Of a stretch of DNA of 64,000 nucleotides, positions 57,271 through 64,000 are shown one piece after another. The notes beneath the pieces are model-generated. The model was not told the DNA's origin and did no database searches. It saw only the letters and a program-made list of their open reading frames with translations. Within the stretch, counting starts at the first letter, position 1, and every line of letters starts with the position of its first letter. The DNA lies in contig NC_134021.1 of NCBI RefSeq assembly GCF_040712315.1, forward strand, positions 26,400,001 to 26,464,000, given 5' to 3'. The DNA is from Castanea sativa (Eukaryota; Streptophyta; Magnoliopsida; Fagales; Fagaceae). The position numbers and the translations under genes are program-made.

Positions 57271-57818
57271 GGCCATTGAATTTTTCAATCTTCAGAAAAG
57301 GTTCCTTCGTAGCCTCCCATTCTTAAGTGGGATTACTAAACTGATTTCTTTTCTTTTCTTCAAAGGGTCAAGGATTTGTTTCCTTCTCCAAGGATCTTCT
57401 AAAATATCCTCTCTTGGCTGCGAACAAATACTTCATGGAAATACTCTTCTTTTACGAGCCATTTAAGGTTACTCTCACTGGTGGACTGGTGGTTAGGAGA
57501 AGCTCCACCAAAATGATTATGTCATGGTTTTTTTTTTTTCTTCAGTCGTGGGATCTTCTTACGGGGATCCTAGAAGAGGAAGGCTTTCTCTAGGCATGCT
57601 TGTTAGAGGCTGTCTTCACAAACCTCATAGTCTATTTCTTTACAAGGATCTCTACCGTTACTACTTTTTTAGAGATCTTCTCACTCAATAGATACTCCTC
57701 TTCTTTGGGGAACTGGACTAGTAAGTTTGCTACAGCTTAGCTCTTGACAGCTCTAGGGATCCTTTAGACCCATATTGTATTGGGAAATTAATATTAACCA
57801 CCGGGCTACTCTTCAAGA
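57271..57818. other. N1 interior between array 2 and RT remnant
   Basis: T-run at 57527-57540. Repeated words around ggatcttc/agatcttct occur, but no gene is recognised. Confidence 0.4.
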
Positions 57819-58690
57819 TCACAAGGGTTGATGGGGAAGGGCTTTTATTGGATGAGAGCTCGTCACCAATAGGATTTGGTGGAATGAAAAGTAATGATTC
57901 AGTTGTTGAGATGCATGGCCGCCAAACACGCCCTTTCTATATTGGGATACCTCATTTCGGTATCCTTTAATGCTCTGTATGCTTGGGATCAGGATCCCAG
58001 GTACAACAATAATGGTTTTACCATTAACTAGTCCCATAAGGGTGGTAGATGACTCATGATCTGTTGAAATTTTATGAAAGACATTCAGTTGGTCAGCTCC
58101 CCATATGAAAACATTCTCCTTTTTCAACAGTTTGGATAGTCCACTAGTGACCAAGGCTAGCATTAGTGTGAACTTCCTAATGTAAGAAATTTTTTCCAAG
58201 AAGCTCTTCGAGTTCCTTGACCGTGGTATGCCTCTTCATGGTTGATATTGTTGTTGCCTTAATTGGATCTATGAGGAGATCGATGTTAGGCAAGGGAAAT
58301 TTATCCTTTGGACGCGCCTTGTTTAATACACACCAATAAATCTTCATTTTCTTTTCAATAGCTCCACTGATTTCTCTATTTTTTGCACTGATAACTAATT
58401 GCTGATTAGGATAGGCCCTGGGTTCCTTGGGTCAGCCCCCAGGTTCATTTCTTCAAGTTCCTCCTTTGGTAGGATCTATGTCTTCCTTTCCATATCCATA
58501 GGTTTCTCCAAGGTCTTCATAAGCAGTATATTAGCCTTCCCTTTAGGTATCTTCTTCTTCTGGGATAAGAGCCCCCAAGATCCTAGAGATGGGATATTTT
58601 GACTCATCGTATCCCTAGGTTCCTCCGAGATCTCTTCCTAGGCTATCATGTAAGATGGTGGTTCGGGATCCTCTTGTAGGCTACATTCAG
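57819..58690 (-). pseudogene. N1 RT-RNase H remnant with internal deletion
   Basis: The minus strand shows VLNKARPKDKFPLPNIDLLI (about 58355-58280), the RT segment that follows the first catalytic strand. The frame passes within 20 codons to RHTTVKELEELLGK, then shifts to ISYIRKFTLMLALVTSGLSK and LLKKENVFIWGADQLNVFHK (58199-58080), which belong to the RT connection/RNase H start. Palm and thumb, including the Y-x-D-D motif, are missing between them. Downstream PGILIPSIQSIKG recalls the RNase H entry. It proves descent from a Tat-like gypsy element. Upstream to 58690 only scattered RT-linker words remain. Confidence 0.72.
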
Positions 58691-59035
58691 GTCCCGCATG
58701 CCTTCATAAGCAATGGTCGATCATTAGAGCTAGTTGTACTTGTCCTTTAGTGGACTCTGTAGCTTCTCCAAATCTTGTTATTTCCATGGGTGAGCCCCAT
58801 TGTTTAAGCAACAAGAAATGATAGATGCACTATTTAGTTGTTGAGCTTTTAATAATGTTGATTATGCTACTGACTTGCAATATAGTGTTTCTATTGATTT
58901 TCTTCAAAATATATTCAAGGTTCGCTGCACAATAGGCTTTAGCCCCCAGGATATGGGCTGTTGTTGAATCATGCTTGATCCACCTTCTCTTGATGCTATT
59001 GCGGAACTTCTATCCATTTTCCGGATGTCTCCATT
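58691..59035. other. N1 interior upstream of RT remnant
   Basis: No coding motif. A further ttagcccccaggatatggg phrase occurs at about 58942, matching the PPT-like phrase seen at 55845 and 60124. Confidence 0.45.
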
Positions 59036-59039
59036 TTTT

Positions 59040-59940
59040 TATTTTTTTATTTTGCTGGATCCATGGGAAGTAGTTCAACTTTGTTGGAACCAAAGAACTA
59101 TTCCACTTTGCTAGAATCAGAAAACTATTCCATTAAGGAATAACTCGAATTTTTTTTTTTGGAACCAAGGAACTACTCCATTTTGCTAGAACCATGGCTA
59201 GAACTAAAAAAATTTTATTTTACTGGAATCTAGGATCTCCTTTGGAATCAACCTTAGCTTTGTTGGGATTCAGGATCTCCGGGCTTTGCTAGAATTGAGG
59301 GTGTAGTCCGCTTTGTTGGAATAAAGGATCTCCTCAGCTTTGTTGGAATAAAAGATCTCCTCAGCTTTGTTGGGATCAAAGATCTCCCAGGCCTTAATTT
59401 CTTGGAGTTAAGGATCTCCTAGACTTTGCTAGAATTAAGGATGTACCCAGCTTTGCTGAAATAAAGGATCTCCTCAGTTTTGTTGGGATTAAGGACCTCC
59501 CAGGCTTTACTGGAATTAAGGGTGTACTCAGTTTTGCTGGAATAAAGGATCTCCTCAGCTTTGTTGGAATAAAGGATCTCCTCAGTTTTGTTGGAATAAA
59601 GGATCTCCTCAGTTTTGTTGGGATCAAAGATCTCCTAGGCCTTAATTTCCTGGAGTCAAGGATCTCCTAAACTTTGTTGGAATTAAGGATGTACCCAGCT
59701 TTGCTAAAATAAAAGATCTCCTCAGTTTTGTTGGGATTAAAGACCTCCCAGGCTTTGCTGGAATTGAGAGTGTACTCAGCTTTGCTGGAATAAAGGATCT
59801 CCTTAGCTTTGTTGGGATCAAAGATCTCTCAGGCCTTAATTTCTTGGAGTTAAGGATCTCCTAGACTTTGCTAGAATTATAGAACTACTCCATTTTGCTA
59901 AATCCATGGGCAAAGCCAAGGAACTTGTCCATTTCACTAA
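59040..59940. repeat. N1 tandem array 3 (~27/54-bp unit)
   Basis: More than fifteen half-units of cagctttgttggaataaagg, atctcctcag and the variant tttgctggaattaaggatgt, organised into higher-order groups (for example 59390-59640 recurs at 59640-59880). Minus-strand ORFs across it (such as 59627-59394) are by-products of the repeat. Confidence 0.93.
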
Positions 59941-60517
59941 CCTATGCCATTTGATATTATTATCAAGTTGCTGCAAAATTATTTAGCCCCACAACGTGAG
60001 GCAATTGCTTTTGCTATGTAATTTACATTTCATCGAGCTTCTTTGATTCACTTACTTCTCTTTCTTTTTTTTTAAACAAATGAAACAATATCATGAATCT
60101 TTTTTTTATAAAGAAAATACATTAGCCCCCAAATGTAGGGCCACTGCTTTATTATGCAGCTCATACAAAATGCATTTCATCAATCTCTATATTTTTTTTT
60201 TATTTGCTTACTTCTGCATTTTTTTAGCGATGAGACAATGTTATGATTGTTTAAATATTACAACATGACCCTTTTTTTTTTCTTTTAAGAGAGTAGGGTA
60301 ATGATCCATAATGTTCAAATTGTAAAGTGGAGAAAATAATGAAGCATAAAACTTATCTTGAATTGGGAAGTTCCCCAAAATTCCATATAGAGTCAATTGG
60401 TGGGACGCTCTTTAGAGGAACCAGCACTTTAAGAAGAACTTTCCTTCCTCTTGGTGTTTCCTAACTTTGGAGCCATACCTGCGAAGGGACTGCTTCTTCC
60501 CTCTCATTTTTCCCAGA
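59941..60517. other. N1 leader
   Basis: AT-rich with T-runs at 60065-60074, 60189-60200 and 60272-60283, and PPT-like phrases (tagccccacaacgtgagg, ttagcccccaaatgtagg) at 59979 and 60124. No gene is seen between array 3 and the primer binding site. Confidence 0.5.
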
Positions 60518-60534
60518 CCCCATTGGAGTCGCCA
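60518..60534 (-). promoter_or_regulatory. N1 primer binding site (tRNA-Arg type)
   Basis: The minus strand reads TGGCGACTCCAATGGGG, close to the Ogre primer binding site (TGGCGACTCC-ACTGGGGA type). It lies three bases from the 5' LTR at 60538. Confidence 0.88.
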
Positions 60535-60537
60535 AAA

Positions 60538-62318
60538 TGTGAGGGTCCTTTTTTGGACAGTACCCAGGCCCATGTAGAAACAAGAATCCCAGGTGCTTTA
60601 TTTGTTGTTTGGTGGACTAGGCTTGGTTCACCGCAGCTAAATGAGGGCTGATTACAAACCAAGTTGTGTGCAAGTCACATAAATCTCCTCAAGGCAAAAA
60701 TACGATTCCTCCTAAGCAATAAAATACCATTATAAGTGTTTTGATGTCATAAAATGACCATTTACTCTTACAAAATAAGTATTCATAATATTCACAATGA
60801 GAAAGAGATTGAAATAGAGTATTTGAGGCTTATCTTTTACTGTGTGAATGTTTAAAAATATTTCATTCACTTGGTACCCCGGGCGTACTGTCATGGTACC
60901 TCGGGAGTGAAGTCGTGGTTCCCAGGGGTAATAGGCCTGTGAAAACCCAGAATACTGATTCTCTGAACTATATTATCTTTCTCCATGCTTATTATGCATT
61001 AGAGTTTTGTTATCTCCCTTTACATCTATTAATCCTGCATAAGAATACACTACACAATACACATATCTTTAAGTAATTGTTAGTTTCTTAGGTTAGGATA
61101 TACATTTTAATACATAAACAAATATATAAATGAATTTCATGAGAATGATTCAGCCACAAGGATCCTGGCCCCAATTCTCACAGACTCAGTGTTTTTGCAC
61201 AAGACTTGTGAGATTTGAAACTCAAGTCCAAGTGGCTTTGCTTAGGCATTTCCTTCCAAGATAGTTAGGTGAGGAGGATTTCTGTGGGAGAGAGTAATAT
61301 CTAATGTGTGCATATTTTTGGCTTATATTTCTTTGGAGGCTAAGTGATGTTTCGAATAATCTCAAGGATATGGGACAAATTCCTACTCCTTGGCCCTCTC
61401 TTTTTGTTTATTTCTTTCTCTCCCTTGCTGGGCTTTTAAAACTCTAAGAATATGTGTTTTAAACCTCTGAACTTTTCCCCTGAATACCCATTTTTCTCCC
61501 ATCTGAATCCCCCCTTTTCTGCTATGCTTTGTGTTCCTTTTATAGCAGACCTGGTCTGGGACCCCGGGGGAGGACGTGTCAGGTCTGTTGGGTAAAACTA
61601 CGTCCTCTGTGACCTGAAAATGTGCATTGGCCAAAGGTTTAGCTTATTTAGGCAATTATAACTCAAAAGTGGCATTTGGCTTTAGCTATAAATGAAAGAT
61701 TCCTTCTTGGATAGTTAAAAGGAACGGGTGGGCTGCTCGGTGTACTGTGACAGCTTTATTAAAAATGAGAATTGAGAGGAAATTGTGGGGAGGTGTCATG
61801 CACATGGGGGAACTGAGTTTTCCATTGGTTCATGCATTCCAAGCAAATATATGAACCTAGGGAAAGCTTCGGGATCCTCCTTTCACCAGAAATCACTCCC
61901 CTACCGACCAAACCATTCCTCCCTTACTATCCACTCGAGATCTCACGGACTTGGACCATGGGTTGCAAAGATAATACCTGGTTTTTTTTGCTAGATTTTT
62001 AATGGCTTGTTCTTTGCTGGAAATCTGAACATACATAGGGCCTTGATGTTGAATCTTCTTGCTGCATATCCTCTGGCCTAACCGAGATCATTGCTGCATG
62101 TCCTCTGGTCTTCCCGAGATCCTTGCCCGAGATCCTCTACTTTTTTTTCTTTATTATTATTATTATTATTATTATTTCTTTCTTTTTTCTTCTTTTTGGG
62201 ATTTTGGGCCTTCATGGTCCTTCTTAGTTTCTTGAATTGGACCTTCTTTGTTAAGACCCATGGTCTTTCCTTACTTTTCATGGAATGGGCTTTCTTTGTG
62301 AAATTTTGGCCCTTAACA
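60538..62318 (-). repeat. N1 5' LTR
   Basis: 1781 bp, TGTGAGGGTCC to CCTTAACA on the plus strand, the partner of 53119-54872. Differences are mainly point changes and small indels, including a longer (TTA)n near 62153 and an extra ~35-bp segment at 61360-61395 missing from the left LTR. Confidence 0.94.
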
Positions 62319-62323
62319 GCCTT

Positions 62324-62931
62324 CAGCACGGAGTAGGAGGTTGCTTCCACCCATTTGGTGAAGTAGTCAATTGCCACTAAAATATAGTCATGCCCATTTG
62401 AGGCCTTAGGAGCTATCCTTCCAATCACATCTATGCCCCAAACTAAGAATGGCCATGGAGAAGTTATGCTATACAACTCACTAGGTGGAACATGGTTCAA
62501 GTTGGCGTGTGTTTGGCAATCATGGAAACTTTTCACATAGTCCACATAATTAGTCTCCATCGAATTCTAGTAGTACCCCATCCTTAGAACCTTTTGGCTA
62601 ACATTCTTCCATTCATATGAGGGCCACAAATTCCATGATGAACTTCTTCCATTACCCACTTGGCTTCTTCCCTCTTTAAACAACGAATGTGTACACCATC
62701 ATAGGACCTTCTATAGATTTGTCCTCCACATAGGATGTATTGGGTTATCCTCATTTTAATGGAACAACGTTCCCTCTTATCGGCCCCATCTAGATATGCC
62801 CCTAGTTCCAAGAATTTCATGATGTCATAATACCATAGAACTTCCTCTTCCTCTATGGCCATTACTGAAGCTTCGGTCTTTCTCTTGTGCACTTCCTTAT
62901 AACTTTTTCGATCTCTAAGGTTTGTGTCCAC
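62324..62931 (-). pseudogene. G4 integrase, N-terminal part
   Basis: Minus strand. The zinc-binding domain has EVHHGICGPHMNGRMLAKRF (H-x-H side) and SFHDCQTHANLNHVPPSELY (Cys side). The core start SPWPFLVWGIDVIGRIAPKA follows with the first catalytic Asp, then DYILVAIDYFTKWVEATSYS, where the N1 insertion occurs. It continues into 53118-52441. Stops or a shift near 62580 break it. Upstream sequence (YILCGGQIYRRSYDGVHIRC) is the pre-integrase region. Confidence 0.9.
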
Positions 62932-63600
62932 ACTCCCTCAGGTATTTCAACCTTGGAGGCTAAAGTAGCCAAGGCATCCGCAAGTTGATTTTGAGCCCTA
63001 AGGATGATTGTGTTGAAGGTCTTGGTCAAGGCCTCTAAGCATTATTGATAAGGCTTCAAGTGTTCCTCCTTCACATTCCACAACATTTGTGCTTAGGCTA
63101 TAACCAAAGTTGAATCCCCAAAGACTTCAGCTTCTTTTACCCCCAATTCTCAAAGAGCTTCCATTACAGCAATGCAAGCCTCATACTCAGCCATGTTGTT
63201 AGTCGCTTCAAAGTTTAGTTTGATTGCCAATGGTATGTGAGATTCCTCGGGAGTGATCAAGAGTGTTCCTATTCCATTTCCATATTAGTTTGCAGCTCCA
63301 TCAAAGTACATGCTCCATGTCCCTATCTCAACATCCAAAATGTCTTCTTCCAGAAAATCCTTTTTGCCATTTTTCCCCTCTATGAGACTCTTGGCACAAA
63401 AATCAGACAAGACGTTTCCCTTGATAGCTTTCCTAGCCACATACTTCAAGCCGAATTTTGCCAACAAAATCAACCATCTTGACAATCTTCCATTCAAGGC
63501 GGGTTTCTCAAAGAGGTACTTCAGTGGGTCCATTCTTGCCACCACCCATATTTGGAAGAGCAAAACGATGTGTCTCAATTTCTGTACGGCCTAAACAAGC
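62932..63600 (-). pseudogene. G4 RNase H
   Basis: Minus strand. The tether MDPLKYLFEKPALNGRLSRW is followed by ADFCAKSLIEG-like linker and the RNase H domain: TWSMYFDGAAN (stop next), YGNGIGTLLITPEESHIPLA, FEATNNMAEYEACIAVMEAL, LRELGVKEAEVFGDSTLVIA and NQLADALATLASK. Catalytic Asp-Glu-Asp residues are present. Broken by stops at about 63288 and 63095 (W/G and Q codons). Confidence 0.92.
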
Positions 63601-64000
63601 GTGAAGCATGACTCTTCTATGGGAGTGTACCTAGTCTCATAATCATGGAACCTCTTGCTTAAGTAGTATATGGCCCTTTCATCCTTCTTATCATTTTCTT
63701 ATGCAAGCATACTTCCAACTGCACCCCCTATGATAGAGGGGTATAGGAGTAAGGGTTTTCCACGTTGTGGAGGCACTAGAATAGGTGAGTGGAAGAGATA
63801 TTCCTTGATAAGTTCAAAGGTTTTTTGGCACTCATCGTTCCATGCGTGCGGTTCATTCTTCCTTAGGAGTTTGAAGATGGGCTCACAAGTGGAAGTGAGC
63901 TTGGTAATGAATTGGCTAATATATTGTAGTCAACCTAAGAAACCCCTAATCTCATTCTCACTTTTGGGCGGAGGCATCTCCAATATGGCTTTGATCCTGG
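63601..64000 (-). pseudogene. G4 reverse transcriptase, C-terminal part (runs off the window)
   Basis: Minus strand. IKAILEMPPPKSENEIRGFL, LQYISQFITKLTSTCEPIFK, LLRKNEPHAWNDECQKTFEL, IKEYLFHSPILVPPQRGKPL and ERAIYYLSKRFHDYETRYTP give the RT connection and RNase H-proximal part of a Tat-type gypsy element. Single stops occur (for example near 63930 and 63702). The active-site YxDD lies beyond 64000. Confidence 0.9.

Larger units (their letters stand above)
53119..62318 (-). mobile_element. Nested long-LTR element N1 (LARD-like, Ogre-type PBS)
   Basis: A 9.2-kb element with LTRs 53119-54872 and 60538-62318, flanked by GCCTT at 53114-53118 and 62319-62323, inserted in G4 integrase. The 5.67-kb interior carries an Ogre-type primer binding site, three tandem-repeat arrays and a decayed RT-RNase H remnant. 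No gag or integrase was found. This fits a large non-autonomous derivative of a Tat-lineage element that must be mobilised in trans. Confidence 0.92.
43046..64000 (-). mobile_element. Large Tat/Ogre-like gypsy element G4, with nested insertions
   Basis: Reading the minus strand from the window end: RT/RNase H (64000-62932), integrase N-terminus (62931-62324), the nested element 62318-53119, integrase C-terminus (53118-52300), solo LTR A8, two opposite-strand ORFs, tandem repeats, PPT 44634-44616 and LTR 44615-43076. The pol parts join cleanly across the nested element. The assignment of the accessory ORFs and the LTR to this element rests on order and orientation. The 5' part is beyond the window. 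Without nested insertions the visible part is about 10 kb. Confidence 0.7.

Noticed and set aside
59394..59627. Minus-strand frame encoding repeated IPTKLRRSF units
   Set aside because: It lies wholly in tandem array 3 of N1, and the protein repeat is only the DNA repeat read in one frame.
1..64000. tRNA, rRNA or snoRNA genes
   Set aside because: No cloverleaf or box motifs stood out beyond the tRNA-complementary primer binding sites.

Overview
The window looks like plant nuclear DNA, most likely from a eudicot. It is almost entirely LTR retrotransposons of plant Ty1/copia and Ty3/gypsy lineages, most of them broken and nested in one another. There is AT-rich filler, microsatellites, GT-AG-like introns, and no bacterial operon structure, rRNA, tRNA or CRISPR. 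I cannot name the species. No intact host gene is visible. The only non-transposon candidate is a weak exon-like stretch at about 22.0-22.4 kb.

Layout. 1-496 is a piece of gypsy LTR. 497-8611 is copia element C1 (minus strand), with two LTRs of family 'A' (about 1.4 kb) and one continuous gag-pol frame broken by three stops and two in-frame deletions. 8612-17375 is copia element C2 (plus strand), head-to-head with C1. It is heavily mutated and carries a nested gag-protease-only gypsy element (G1, 12192-15584). 17376-21899 is the 5' half of a decayed gypsy element (G2, minus). 21900-22892 is unassigned DNA. 22893-32033 is a Sirevirus-type copia element (S1, plus): gag is present, pol is absent, and a third ORF plus several polypurine tracts lie before the 3' LTR. 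A solo A LTR sits inside it. 32034-33240 is another truncated A LTR.

33.2-43.0 kb holds a 1.76-kb LTR-like repeat (L copy 1) and gypsy element G3 (minus: gag, protease, RT, RNase H, integrase). G3 has an opposite-strand coiled-coil ORF beyond its integrase and a solo A LTR in its RNase H region. 43.0-64.0 kb appears to be one large Tat/Ogre-like element, G4 (minus). From its 3' end it has L copy 2 with a polypurine tract, a tandem-repeat block, two opposite-strand accessory genes (one plant-mobile-domain-like, one DUF7745-like), a solo A LTR, and then integrase. The integrase is split by a 9.2-kb nested element (53119-62318) with 1.75-kb LTRs, an Ogre-type primer binding site and a GCCTT target duplication. 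RNase H and RT then run off the window end.

The genes do not form a pathway. The history is repeated nesting: LTR-LTR recombination leaving solo LTRs (three with clear 5-bp duplications), microhomology deletions, and decay of coding frames. The most interesting signals are the opposite-strand accessory ORFs in the Tat-type elements, the pol-less Sirevirus that keeps its third ORF, the nested long-LTR element with three satellite-like arrays, the LTR flanked by both PPT and PBS, the palindrome-rich A LTR, and a recurring GTACGC-type motif.
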